A DNA stretch of 64,000 nt from Bacillus manliponensis (GTDB taxonomy: Bacteria; Bacillota; Bacilli; Bacillales; Bacillaceae_G), in NCBI RefSeq assembly GCF_000712595.1, contig NZ_JOTN01000006.1:141781-205780 (forward strand). The letters run 5' to 3'. Made by a program: the position numbers and the translations under genes. This document shows, piece after piece, positions 1 to 7,549 of the stretch; the first letter of the stretch is position 1, and each line of letters opens with the position of its first letter. The notes under the pieces were generated by a model. It saw only the letters and a list, made by a program, of their open reading frames with translations. It was not told the origin of the DNA and searched no databases.

Positions 1-1
1 T

Positions 2-577
2 CCTGAATCTGTCGTTCAAGGTGTGGAGAAAGCGGTTTCTCATTTTGGGAAAATCGAAATTTTAGTCAACAGTAGCGGAACGGTTTTTGAAACGCCTGCT
101 ACGGATATGCCTTTAAAACAATGGCAAGCTATGCTCGACACAAATGTGACAGGAACATTCTTAATGTGTCAGGCTGTAGGAAGACATATGATAGATAATG
201 AATACGGAAAAATCATTAACATTTCTTCTTCAATTGGCTTTAAAGGTACTGACCCAGAAGCTGTAGATTCTGTAGGATATACAACAAGTAAGGGAGCAGT
301 TATGACTTTAACGAAGGATCTTGCAGTTAAGTGGGGGCGCCATGGCGTGCATGTGAATTCCATTGCTCCCGGAGTTTTCACTACTGGAATGAATAATCCA
401 GAAATACCGGGAACACTTGTACACAAGGCTGGCCCGATTATTGCCTCACAAGTTCCAGTAAAGAGGTTAGGTAGAGACAATGATTTAGTAGGAGCAGTTC
501 TTTATTTTGCTTCAGCAGCTTCTGATTATTGTACAGGACAAATATTGACTCTTGATGGGGGACTTGGCGCTAAGTAA
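2..577 (+). CDS. SDR family oxidoreductase, 5'-truncated by the window edge
   Basis: The reading frame is open from base 2, so the N-terminal Rossmann half lies outside the window; the internal ATG at 23 is not the start. What remains is the C-terminal three quarters of a classical short-chain dehydrogenase/reductase. It has an NSSG segment after strand 4 (like the family NNAG), a catalytic serine region (NISSSIG), the YTTSK catalytic Tyr/Lys motif, and a C-terminal GQILTLDGG typical of gluconate 5-dehydrogenase/3-ketoacyl-ACP-reductase-like members. It is probably an NAD(P)-dependent cytoplasmic alcohol/ketone oxidoreductase; the substrate cannot be read from sequence. It lies upstream of a dioxygenase-type cupin and near two further SDR copies, suggesting a small catabolic patch. 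Confidence 0.85.
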   Translation, partial: PESVVQGVEKAVSHFGKIEILVNSSGTVFETPATDMPLKQWQAMLDTNVTGTFLMCQAVGRHMIDNEYGKIINISSSIGFKGTDPEAVDSVGYTTSKGAVMTLTKDLAVKWGRHGVHVNSIAPGVFTTGMNNPEIPGTLVHKAGPIIASQVPVKRLGRDNDLVGAVLYFASAASDYCTGQILTLDGGLGAK

Positions 578-662
578 AGTTCACCGAAATAACCAATCTT
601 AGCTCGTGAATATACTAAGTTGACAGTATATATTAATACAACTTAATTATAAGTTAAAAATA

Positions 663-679
663 TTAATTTTATTTAATTA
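663..679. promoter_or_regulatory. 17-bp motif shared with the LysR gene upstream region
   Basis: TTAATTTTATTTAATTA occurs here, upstream of the cupin gene, and again at 2282-2298 just upstream of the LysR-type regulator. Here it sits in a dyad with ATTAAT arms at 662-667 and 676-681. A TTGACA at 620-625 may be a -35 element. The same word in front of a regulator and a nearby gene suggests a LysR-type operator, but the AT-rich background makes chance similarity possible. Confidence 0.35.
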
Positions 680-785
680 ATAACGATAAGTAAAATGAAA
701 ATATAAAATTCGTAATATTTGATTAATGTATTAGAGTGAACGTTATCAATATGCGAATTTCAAAAAATCGAAAGAGGGGATATAA

Positions 786-1262
786 GTGAGCAACGTAAAA
801 AGTGTAAAAGAGGTAGTAGCATTTCATGCTAATAATATTTGTCCAGATGATTTACCTTGGATTCCTTATTTTGGGGATGCGAAGTTTAAATTGCTTAAGG
901 CTAATCCAGTGACAGGACAGACGGTTACGCTATTAAAAGTTCCTGCGGCTATGCAACTTCCCGCTCATTTTCATCCTGGTACGGTCATTGTTTATACTAT
1001 CCAAGGTACTTGGAGATATCTCGAGGATCCTTGGGTCTCTAAAGCTGGTGATGTCGTTTATGAGCCAGCTGGCTCCTCACATACACCTCAGGCTGTAGGG
1101 GAGGAAGAAGTTATTACGCTTAATATTGTTGAAGGAACATTAGATTATTTAGGTGAGAATGGAGAAATTATTGCCAGAGATAACTGGGAGTCATTCATGA
1201 AAAAATATCATGAACATTGCGCGGTCGAAGGAATTGAACCGGTAGATGTGACGAAATTTTAA
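786..1262 (+). CDS. Cupin-domain protein, 2,4'-dihydroxyacetophenone dioxygenase-like
   Basis: 158 aa. The start is GTG at 786, preceded by AGAGGGGA. It is a single cupin fold: the first metal motif has HFHPGTVIVYTIQGTWRY (two His plus spacing) and the second contains PAGSSHTP (His). Members of this ChrR/2,4'-dihydroxyacetophenone dioxygenase-like family bind Fe or Zn and either cleave ring or side-chain C-C bonds or are uncharacterised. Neighbouring SDRs and a LysR gene fit a role in breakdown of an aromatic or ketone compound, but the substrate is unknown. A shared AT-rich motif lies 110 bp upstream. Confidence 0.75.
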   Translation: MSNVKSVKEVVAFHANNICPDDLPWIPYFGDAKFKLLKANPVTGQTVTLLKVPAAMQLPAHFHPGTVIVYTIQGTWRYLEDPWVSKAGDVVYEPAGSSHTPQAVGEEEVITLNIVEGTLDYLGENGEIIARDNWESFMKKYHEHCAVEGIEPVDVTKF

Positions 1263-1275
1263 AAGATAGATTCGT

Positions 1276-1323
1276 AAAAAAGAGAAGCTCGACGTTCATG
1301 TGACGAAGATGCTTCTCTTTTTT
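1276..1323. terminator. Bidirectional rho-independent terminator
   Basis: Perfect 13-bp arms AAAAAAGAGAAGC (1276-1288) and GCTTCTCTTTTTT (1311-1323) sit between the convergent cupin and LysR genes, giving a U-run on both strands. Confidence 0.85.
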
Positions 1324-1324
1324 C

Positions 1325-2230
1325 TTAACTCTTAACAATGTTGGATTTTAGAGAATGAATATATTTGTTAGCAAAAGTAGATAAATGTTTATTCTCTGCT
1401 CGGACCAATCCTAAAGAAATATTTACAGTTCTATGATTTACCAAATCAATCGGAATGATATCACCATTGATAACAGGAGAGTAATTTTCCATGACGAAAT
1501 CAGGAGCAAATGTAATAGCTAGACTTTCAATAATGGCTTGGAGAACTCCGTCCATATTATTTGATGTAAATAGGATTTTTAAGGGCTTATATTTGTTAAA
1601 GAAATCTTGAACAAAATACTGCATAAATTCACCGTTATATGTGACGAGAGTTTGATCAAGTATATCCTGCGGAGTTATGGTACCAAGAACCGCTAAGGAA
1701 GAATGCTTAGAAACATATACTTTTTGTTTCCCTTCAAATAGTGTTTCAAAAATTATTCCTTCCATGTTTATGTTCAAATCAGTTGAATATGTAATCAATC
1801 CGATATCGGTTTTATGCTGTCGAATATCTTCAATCACAGCAGGTCCACTTTTTTCAGAAACCTCCACATTTACGTGTGGATATTCATGTCTAAAAGTGGC
1901 TATAGCTTTTACTAGAAACGTCGTTAATCCAGGTAAAGAAGATAATCTTAGTTCCCCAACTTCCATAGAATTAAATAAGTTGGCTGTTTCTTTTATTTCT
2001 TCAATTTTTTTCAGTACTCCATAGGAAAGTTTTAGAATGATTCTACCTTCATCGGTTAGTACAGCACCGTGCCCCCGGGAGCGCTTGAAAATTTTAATCC
2101 TTAATTCCTTTTCTAAGTTGGTAATGGATTGGCTGATTGTGGATTGAGTCACATGAAGATTCTGTGCTGCTATAGTCAAAGAACTGTGTTTTGAGACTTC
2201 GATAACGTATAGTAATTGTTCAATATTCAT
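1325..2230 (-). CDS. LysR family transcriptional regulator
   Basis: 301 aa, the usual LTTR length. The N-terminal winged HTH (residues 1-60) has the family pattern VSKHSSLTIAAQNLHVTQS followed by TISQSITNLEKEL. Residues about 90-295 form the periplasmic-binding-protein-like effector domain. ATG at 2230 is preceded by AAGGGG. It is convergent with the cupin gene and divergent from an SDR pseudogene. The 17-bp motif at 2282-2298 lies in its own upstream region and is repeated upstream of the cupin gene, which suggests autoregulation and control of that gene. The effector is unknown. Confidence 0.9.
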   Translation of the reverse strand: MNIEQLLYVIEVSKHSSLTIAAQNLHVTQSTISQSITNLEKELRIKIFKRSRGHGAVLTDEGRIILKLSYGVLKKIEEIKETANLFNSMEVGELRLSSLPGLTTFLVKAIATFRHEYPHVNVEVSEKSGPAVIEDIRQHKTDIGLITYSTDLNINMEGIIFETLFEGKQKVYVSKHSSLAVLGTITPQDILDQTLVTYNGEFMQYFVQDFFNKYKPLKILFTSNNMDGVLQAIIESLAITFAPDFVMENYSPVINGDIIPIDLVNHRTVNISLGLVRAENKHLSTFANKYIHSLKSNIVKS

Positions 2231-2281
2231 AAATGTACCCCTTTTTGAATATTAGTCATACTTACTTACAAATTAAAATCT

Positions 2282-2298
2282 TTAATTTTATTTAATTA
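2282..2298. promoter_or_regulatory. Second copy of the candidate LysR operator motif
   Basis: TTAATTTTATTTAATTA is identical to 663-679. It lies about 50 bp upstream of the LysR start codon and about 75 bp upstream of the divergent SDR pseudogene, the position expected for an LTTR control site. Confidence 0.35.
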
Positions 2299-2373
2299 TA
2301 ATTTATGAGTATAATCAAAAACAATAATAGTATTTATAAAATTTAGAATTTTTAAAACCAAAGGAGGTCTAGA

Positions 2374-2632
2374 ATGCCATCTAAACAATTGTTGGATTTA
2401 ACAGGACAGACAGCAATAGTTACTAGAGAGGGTAGCAGGTTAGAGAGTTTAATGGAGACTAGTCGCGTTTACGCTGGCAGAAGAAGATACAAACTTCGTA
2501 GTATGTTCACGTCGCATCAAGGCTTACGAGAAAGTTGTCAAAGAACTCGAAGTGTTAGGGAGATAAGCACTCGCCCTAGCATTGGATGTAACAGATTTTG
2601 AGCCTACCGTTCAAAGTGTATTTCTTAATTGA
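2374..2632 (+). pseudogene. Decayed SDR gene, N-terminal remnant
   Basis: A good ribosome-binding site (AAAGGAGG near 2360) and ATG at 2374 open a frame reading LLDLTGQTAIVTREGSRLE, clearly the first strand and a degraded glycine-rich NAD(P) motif of an SDR (normally TGGGSGLG). The frame then shifts. Another frame reads AYEKVVKELEVLGR, a TAA stop, then ALALALDVTDFEPTVQSV, ending at TGA 2630-2632. The remnant stops near the point where the first gene of the window becomes visible (PESVVQGVEKA), so it looks like a broken paralogue of that gene. It cannot encode an active enzyme. Confidence 0.75.
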
Positions 2633-2664
2633 ATAAATAACACATAGGGAGGGCGAAACGACGG

Positions 2665-3447
2665 ATGACAACAGAAACTGTTTTGATTACAGGTGCTACA
2701 AAAGGAATTGGTTTGGAATTCGCTAAAATTTTCGCAGGCCATAGCTATAACTTGGTGTTAGTCGCCAGAAACGCAACGTTGTTGGAACAACAAGCTGAGA
2801 ATTTTAAAAAGGATTATGGCGTACAAGTGAATGCTTTTGCAGGCGATTTGAGCAGCTATACAACGGTAGAGAGTTTGCATGGACACTTGAAAAATAAGGG
2901 AATTGACATCGATATTTTGATTAACAATGCCGGAGCTGGCGGATTCGGGCTCATGACGGAAGTGGATATTCAGAAAGAAATGGGATATCTACAGCTTAAT
3001 ATGATCGCACTTACGTATTTAACCAGACTTTTTGCGGATGACATGGTGAAACGAAAGAAAGGTAAAATTTTAAATGTGGCTTCACTAGCGGCCTTTCAGC
3101 CAGTTCCGCGAATGTCGATGTATGGAGCAAGCAAATCGTACGTCTTATCTTTTTCGGAAGCGATTGCGGAAGAATTGAAAGGAACCGGAGTTCAAGTTTC
3201 CGTATTATGTCCTAGCTTTACGAAAACAAAGCTCACGCAGCAGTTTGCCGGAGCAGGCACGAAAGTGTTTAATAAGAACATGTTGGATCCACAAATGGTT
3301 GCTAAGTGTGGCTTTGAAGGGTTAATGAAGAACACAAGGATAATTATCCCGGGCTTTAAAAATAAACTTATGGCTAAATCTGTAGGACTGCTGCCAAGGA
3401 AATGGATAACCATCTATACTCGAAAACTTCTCGAGCAAAAATTGTAA
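2665..3447 (+). CDS. SDR family NAD(P)-dependent oxidoreductase
   Basis: 260 aa, full-length classical SDR. The cofactor motif TGATKGIG is near residues 10-17, the NNAGAG motif near 90, the catalytic serine in NVASLAAF, and the YGASK Tyr/Lys pair near residues 153-157. The sequence LVARNATLL after strand 2, with an Arg, favours NADP(H), as in DltE/YqjQ-type SDRs. The C-terminal end is basic, with a hydrophobic stretch. It has its own ribosome-binding site (GGGAGGG). It may be cotranscribed with the dead SDR upstream. The substrate is unknown. Confidence 0.88.
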   Translation: MTTETVLITGATKGIGLEFAKIFAGHSYNLVLVARNATLLEQQAENFKKDYGVQVNAFAGDLSSYTTVESLHGHLKNKGIDIDILINNAGAGGFGLMTEVDIQKEMGYLQLNMIALTYLTRLFADDMVKRKKGKILNVASLAAFQPVPRMSMYGASKSYVLSFSEAIAEELKGTGVQVSVLCPSFTKTKLTQQFAGAGTKVFNKNMLDPQMVAKCGFEGLMKNTRIIIPGFKNKLMAKSVGLLPRKWITIYTRKLLEQKL

Positions 3448-3534
3448 ATAAAATCTTTGGAACAGCTATGTGCTAGTCTATATGATGTTTCAAAAGTGAA
3501 TGTGACAGAAGAAGGATGAAATCAGCAGTTCAAT

Positions 3535-3571
3535 TTGACTTTTTATTTAGTTGTAACTATAATTGTTACAA
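3535..3571 (+). promoter_or_regulatory. Promoter with embedded palindromic operator (Rrf2 gene)
   Basis: The -35 TTGACT (3535-3540) and -10 TATAAT (3558-3563) are separated by exactly 17 bp. The -10 lies inside the spacer of a perfect dyad TTGTAAC (3551-3557) N7 GTTACAA (3565-3571). The same dyad recurs at 4062-4082, in front of the next gene. A repressor bound here would block RNA polymerase directly, which fits autorepression by the Rrf2 protein encoded just downstream. Confidence 0.8.
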
Positions 3572-3578
3572 CTAGGTG

Positions 3579-4022
3579 GTGATCAATATAAAGATTAGTA
3601 GTCGTTTTACAATTGCCGTCCATATATTATCTATTATACAAAGTAACCCACCTTCTATTTGTACTTCAGAGTATATGGCGGGAAGTGTAAATACAAACCC
3701 AGTTATCATTCGCAAAGTGCTAGCATATTTAAAAAAAGCAGGATTTGTTCAAGTAAAGCGCGGTACAGGTGGTGCGTACCTTATGAAAGATTTAAGTGAG
3801 ATTACGTTACTAGATGTGTACCGAGCTGTTGATGTAGTAGAAGAGGAAAAGTTATTTCATTTTCATGAAAAACCAAATCCAAAGTGTCCAATAGGAGCAA
3901 ATATACAGCTTGTTTTAGATGTCATTTTAGTACAAGCGCAAGAAGCGATGGAACAAGTATTAAATAGCGTTACAATGAAGCAGCTCATTACATCACTAGA
4001 AGATCAAATCCGTTCTTCATAG
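3579..4022 (+). CDS. Rrf2 family transcriptional regulator (YwnA-like)
   Basis: About 147 aa. N-terminal winged HTH (KISSRFTIAVHILSII onward), a wing GGAYLMKDL, and the conserved NPKCPIG segment with one cysteine in place of the three Fe-S cysteines of IscR. This matches the YwnA branch, which probably senses thiol or electrophile stress through a single Cys. Start choice is awkward: the GTGs at 3576 and 3579 overlap the AGGTGGTGATC ribosome-binding site, and the best-spaced codon is ATA at 3588 (giving MKISSRF). The coordinate given is conservative. It shares an operator with the downstream DsbA-like gene and probably represses both. Confidence 0.85.
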   Translation: MINIKISSRFTIAVHILSIIQSNPPSICTSEYMAGSVNTNPVIIRKVLAYLKKAGFVQVKRGTGGAYLMKDLSEITLLDVYRAVDVVEEEKLFHFHEKPNPKCPIGANIQLVLDVILVQAQEAMEQVLNSVTMKQLITSLEDQIRSS

Positions 4023-4061
4023 TGATTCGTGCCTTTTATAGGCACATATTTTTCAAATAAG

Positions 4062-4082
4062 TTGTAACCACTATAGTTACAA
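4062..4082 (+). promoter_or_regulatory. Second copy of the TTGTAAC-N7-GTTACAA operator
   Basis: A perfect dyad TTGTAAC (4062-4068), spacer, GTTACAA (4076-4082) ends 31 bp before the DsbA-like start codon. A -10-like TATAGT (4072-4077) overlaps the spacer just as TATAAT does in the copy at 3551-3571. Arm sequence and spacer length are identical, so both genes are very likely controlled by the same dimeric repressor. Confidence 0.8.
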
Positions 4083-4113
4083 CTTATTAAATGATAAGAG
4101 GGGAAGTATATAT

Positions 4114-4767
4114 ATGACAGTAAAAGTTAAAGTGTATTCAGATTTTGTATGTCCATTTTGTTTTTTAGGAAAAGCACCTTTAGATGAAGTGATTAAGGAA
4201 AAAGATTTGGAAGTAGAATGGATACCATTTGAATTACGCCCTAGCCCAACACCGAAGATTGATCCATGGAACGAGCCTGATAAATTAGGGGCATGGAATT
4301 CATTTATTGCCCCAGCAGCAAAACAACTTGGTGTTGAAATGCAATTACCACGTCTTTCTCCGCATCCTTACACACACTTAGCGTTTGAAGGGTGCCATTT
4401 TGCGAAGGAACATGGAAAAGGAACTGAGTTTCATAACCGCGTATTTAGCGCCTTTTTCCAAGAGGAACAAAATATTGAAGATATCGAAGTATTAACAAAA
4501 CTAGCAGATGAGGTTGGACTACCAAAAGATGACTTTAAAGAAGCGCTTGTAACAAGAAAGTATAAAGAAGTACACGAAAAAGCTTTAAAGCATGCTTATG
4601 AAGAAGCACAAATTAGAGCGGTACCAACATTTGTTATTGGTGATGAGGTGATTCAAGGATTAGCGAGTAAAGAAAGACTAGAAAAAGCGATTAATCAGGA
4701 GTTAGAGAAAAGTAACGGAAATGATTTAGAAGGATTACAGTGTAATACAGATGGTTCTTGTTATTAA
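4114..4767 (+). CDS. DsbA family oxidoreductase (FrnE/YwbO-like)
   Basis: 217 aa cytoplasmic protein without a signal peptide. The thioredoxin-fold active site CPFC appears in SDFVCPFCFLGK near residues 12-15, followed by the helical insertion of the 2-hydroxychromene-2-carboxylate isomerase/FrnE family and the cis-Pro segment AVPTFVIGD near residue 170. The C-terminus carries two extra cysteines (LQCNTDGSCY). FrnE-like proteins act as cytoplasmic disulfide oxidoreductases in oxidative or thiol stress. Control by the adjacent Rrf2 operator agrees with a thiol-stress role; that is inference. ATG at 4114 follows AGAGGGGAAG. Confidence 0.88.
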   Translation: MTVKVKVYSDFVCPFCFLGKAPLDEVIKEKDLEVEWIPFELRPSPTPKIDPWNEPDKLGAWNSFIAPAAKQLGVEMQLPRLSPHPYTHLAFEGCHFAKEHGKGTEFHNRVFSAFFQEEQNIEDIEVLTKLADEVGLPKDDFKEALVTRKYKEVHEKALKHAYEEAQIRAVPTFVIGDEVIQGLASKERLEKAINQELEKSNGNDLEGLQCNTDGSCY

Positions 4768-4842
4768 ACTAGTGTTCATTTCACTTTAAATAAGCTTTGA
4801 AATAAATCTTTAAGGTTAGATGCATATTTTCACACGATGTGT

Positions 4843-4889
4843 AAGAGGTGAGATTTCTATTATATAGGACTCACCTCTTTTTCTTTTTA
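4843..4889 (+). terminator. Rho-independent terminator after the DsbA-like gene
   Basis: 10-bp arms AAGAGGTGAG (4843-4852) and CTCACCTCTT (4870-4879), followed by TTTTCTTTTT. Confidence 0.85.
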
Positions 4890-4925
4890 ATGTTATGTTA
4901 TTTGTTAAATTGTATTTGACCTTTC

Positions 4926-4962
4926 GCTCCTTTTACACTACAATTTGTAGTGTAAAAGGAGC
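4926..4962. repeat. 37-bp perfect palindrome, possible operator
   Basis: Arms of 18 bp (4926-4943 and 4945-4962) around a single central T are perfectly complementary; the core reads ACACTACAATTTGTAGTGT. There is no U-run on either side (GCAGTGCC follows), so it is a poor terminator. TACA/TGTA half-sites resemble operators of BlaI/CopY-type repressors. It stands alone about 230 bp upstream of the M23 peptidase gene. Confidence 0.6.
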
Positions 4963-5188
4963 AGTGCCAAAATTAGAAGTTGTTTAGCCTGTAGAATACA
5001 TTACGATTAAAGAAGTGCGTACAATTTAACTTTTAAACTTCAATGAGATAAATAGAATTTTAGCAGGATTAATGAAAGAATCTATTTTCGAATGGTTAAG
5101 AATAAAAGAAATGGAGAGTGATATGAAAGATAATGTACAAAAGATATGAAGAAACTTAAATGTATTTATAGAAAGGTGTTTTATACTT
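4963..5188. other. Non-coding stretch before the M23 peptidase gene
   Basis: No gene with a plausible start and ribosome-binding site is visible. One frame is open for about 36 codons (roughly 5037-5148) without a convincing start, possibly a decayed gene. The GAAAGGTG near 5171 is the ribosome-binding site of the peptidase. Confidence 0.4.
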
Positions 5189-6790
5189 ATGAAAAAAATT
5201 ATAGCTAGTATGGCGGTAGCTTCCGTTACGGGCAGTGCATTTATCGGTACTGTTCAAGCACAAACCGCTATAACGTCAAAAGACACAAAATATGCGCCGT
5301 CTAATGGTGAAGCAACATATGAAAAGCAAGTAACAGTAAACACGAATGTTTTGCGTGTTCGTACAGGTCCGGGTATTTCTAATTCTATTATGGGGCGCGT
5401 ATATGAGGGGCAAGTTTTACAAGTCATTAGTGAAGAAAATGGCTGGTTTAAAATTAATCATAATGGAAAATACGGTTACATAAGTAGTGAATTCGTCTCG
5501 GAAAATGGAGCATCAGCGAAAGTAAGTGGTACTAAGACAGTAAATGCTGATGTATTACGTGTTCGTACAGGACCGGATACCTCTAGTTTAATTATAGGGC
5601 GTGTGCATGAAGGGGAAAGTTTACAAGTCATCAGTGAAGAAAACGGTTGGTTTAAAATTAATCATAATGGAAAAACAGGTTATGTAAGCAGTCAGTTTGT
5701 AGCAGATGGTAGCGCAATTGGAAGTGGCAATTATACAGTTAACGTATCTTCTCTACGTGTTCGTACAGGTCCAAGTACTTCTCATACGATTTTAGGGTCT
5801 GTTCGCAAAGGACAAGTGGTACAAGTAACTGGTGAAGTACAAGACTGGTTCAAAATTAACTATGGTGGACAAGTTGCCTATATTAGCAAAGATTATGTTT
5901 CAAAGGGTGGCTCCAATGTAGGACAAAACAATAATGTTACGGTTCAAACTGATGGCACATATGTTGTAAACACAGCTTCTTTACGTGTTCGTACAGGTCC
6001 TGCTACATACCATAGTGTAATTGGTGGAGTATTAAATGGCCAAACACTACAAGTAACCGGTGCTCAAAATGGTTGGTTTAAAATTAACCATAACGGAAGA
6101 ACAGGATATGTAAGTAGTCAATATGTAACGTTCATGAAAGGGAACTCATCTATTGGAACTGTAGTTGATGACTACTATATTAAGGCAAGTGCATTAAATG
6201 TAAGAAGTGGCGCTGGTACAAATTATCGTGTGATGGGTGCATTGCCAAAAGGAACAAAAGTACAAGTGCTGTCTGAACAAAATGGCTGGAGTGAAATTAA
6301 TTACAATGGTAAAAAGGGTTATATATCAAGTAAATTCCTTTCAAAAACAAAGGTGACGGATGCAACCGAACAGCAAACCCAAAATGACAATAAAGCAAGT
6401 CATTTTATTAAACCAGCTGCAGGAAGCTATACTTCTGGATTTGGAAAACGCGGCGGACAAATGCATCACGGACTAGATATAGCAGCTTCAGGAACAGTAC
6501 CAGTTGTTGCCGCTGCAGATGGTGTAGTTACTCGCTCTTATTATTCAAATAGCTATGGCAATGCGGTGTTTATGTCTCATAATTTAAATGGAGAGACTTA
6601 TACAACTGTATATGCACATTTAAATAACCGTTCTGTTTCTGTAGGACAAACAGTAAAGCAAGGACAACAACTTGGATTTATGGGGAATACAGGTCAATCT
6701 AATGGACAACATTTACATTTTGAAGTTCATAAAGGCGATTGGAATGCTCAAAAAAGTAATGCAGTAGATCCAAAACTATTTATTCAGTAA
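5189..6790 (+). CDS. Secreted SH3-domain M23 metallopeptidase
   Basis: 533 aa. A signal peptide covers residues 1-24, cleaved after VQA. Five bacterial SH3 repeats follow (about 48-106, 117-173, 185-240, 260-315, 328-385), each starting with an LRVRTGP-like motif (LNVRSGAG in the fifth) and ending in a GYxSS-type element. The C-terminal LytM/M23 domain (about 410-533) holds the zinc ligands His426/Asp430 (HHGLD) and His510 (HLHFE). It should cleave peptidoglycan cross-bridges or stem peptides outside the cell, with SH3 domains binding wall peptides. Several SH3 repeats are very similar at DNA level, indicating recent internal duplication. Confidence 0.92.
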   Translation: MKKIIASMAVASVTGSAFIGTVQAQTAITSKDTKYAPSNGEATYEKQVTVNTNVLRVRTGPGISNSIMGRVYEGQVLQVISEENGWFKINHNGKYGYISSEFVSENGASAKVSGTKTVNADVLRVRTGPDTSSLIIGRVHEGESLQVISEENGWFKINHNGKTGYVSSQFVADGSAIGSGNYTVNVSSLRVRTGPSTSHTILGSVRKGQVVQVTGEVQDWFKINYGGQVAYISKDYVSKGGSNVGQNNNVTVQTDGTYVVNTASLRVRTGPATYHSVIGGVLNGQTLQVTGAQNGWFKINHNGRTGYVSSQYVTFMKGNSSIGTVVDDYYIKASALNVRSGAGTNYRVMGALPKGTKVQVLSEQNGWSEINYNGKKGYISSKFLSKTKVTDATEQQTQNDNKASHFIKPAAGSYTSGFGKRGGQMHHGLDIAASGTVPVVAAADGVVTRSYYSNSYGNAVFMSHNLNGETYTTVYAHLNNRSVSVGQTVKQGQQLGFMGNTGQSNGQHLHFEVHKGDWNAQKSNAVDPKLFIQ

Positions 6791-6798
6791 AATTGCTA

Positions 6799-6826
6799 GG
6801 TTTTAATAGTAAATAATATTAAAACC
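6799..6826 (+). terminator. Weak terminator-like hairpin
   Basis: 10-bp arms GGTTTTAATA (6799-6808) and TATTAAAACC (6817-6826) lie directly downstream of the M23 gene. There is no clear U-run afterwards, so efficiency is uncertain. Confidence 0.45.
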
Positions 6827-7046
6827 CTCAAAGATTAATTGCTTGCTGTTGGGATTTAAAAGTTCTTAATTTTGAAAGGGATCATTTAGTACAAAACATT
6901 CCAAATCATCCAAATGCTATCCCTAACAATTACAGTTAAATGAAGATGTTGAATCATTGAGGGGAAGACACCAAATATTGACGAAATAAGTTAGTAACCA
7001 TTATTATAGACATGTAAAGTCTTTAATTAGAGGTGACTGGATTCGC

Positions 7047-7448
7047 ATGAAATATTCAAAAGCTACAAATTATGCGCTTCATACCGTTCTTTTTCTTGCA
7101 GCAGCACCGCCAAATAAACGAGTTGGCGTACAGCAATTAGCAGAAATGCAAAAGGTCTCTCCAACATATTTATCAAAAATTTTAACGAAGTTAGCAAAAG
7201 AGGGGATCATTAACTCTTCTTCAGGTGTAAATGGTGGCTATTCGTTAAATCGTAAAGGAGAAGACATTTCATTTTTAGATATCATTCATGCAATAGAAGG
7301 AAAAGCTTCTTTATTTGACTGCTGTTTAAATGATAATCCAGCTTGTTTCATACAGCAAGCAATGTTGGCGGCAGAGAAAAAGATGGAAGATGAATTACGT
7401 AATCAAAAGATATCAGAGCTTGCTAAAAAAATAACAGTGGATTTTTAA
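7047..7448 (+). CDS. Rrf2 family transcriptional regulator
   Basis: 133 aa. Winged HTH at residues 1-65 (SKATNYALHTVLFLAA, then SPTYLSKILTKLAKEG), wing NGGYSLNRKG, and a C-terminal cysteine patch (LFDCCLNDNPACF). The three cysteines resemble but do not exactly match the IscR/NsrR ligand spacing, so a cluster or redox switch is possible. ATG at 7047 follows AGAGGTGAC at suboptimal distance. Downstream lie a terminator and a decayed flavoprotein gene, probably its former target. Confidence 0.88.
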   Translation: MKYSKATNYALHTVLFLAAAPPNKRVGVQQLAEMQKVSPTYLSKILTKLAKEGIINSSSGVNGGYSLNRKGEDISFLDIIHAIEGKASLFDCCLNDNPACFIQQAMLAAEKKMEDELRNQKISELAKKITVDF

Positions 7449-7466
7449 TCCGCTGTTATTTTTTTA
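7431..7466 (+). terminator. Rho-independent terminator overlapping the Rrf2 stop
   Basis: 12-bp arms with one wobble, ATAACAGTGGAT (7431-7442) and ATCCGCTGTTAT (7448-7459), followed by TTTTTTT. Confidence 0.88.
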
Positions 7467-7549
7467 GTTAATTAGGGTCTTTAATATCTTTTATAATCGT
7501 TATAACATTACAAAAATCATTTATGGATGTATTATTGACTATAGAAAAA

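Noticed and set aside
5037-5148. 36-codon open stretch upstream of the M23 gene (ILAGLMKESIFEWLRIK)
   Set aside because: No start with a ribosome-binding site and no recognisable family.
6823-6939. Open stretch ending RDHLVQNIPNHPNAIPNNYS downstream of the M23 gene
   Set aside because: No start codon or ribosome-binding site; too short to identify. It may be a decayed gene but is not supportable.
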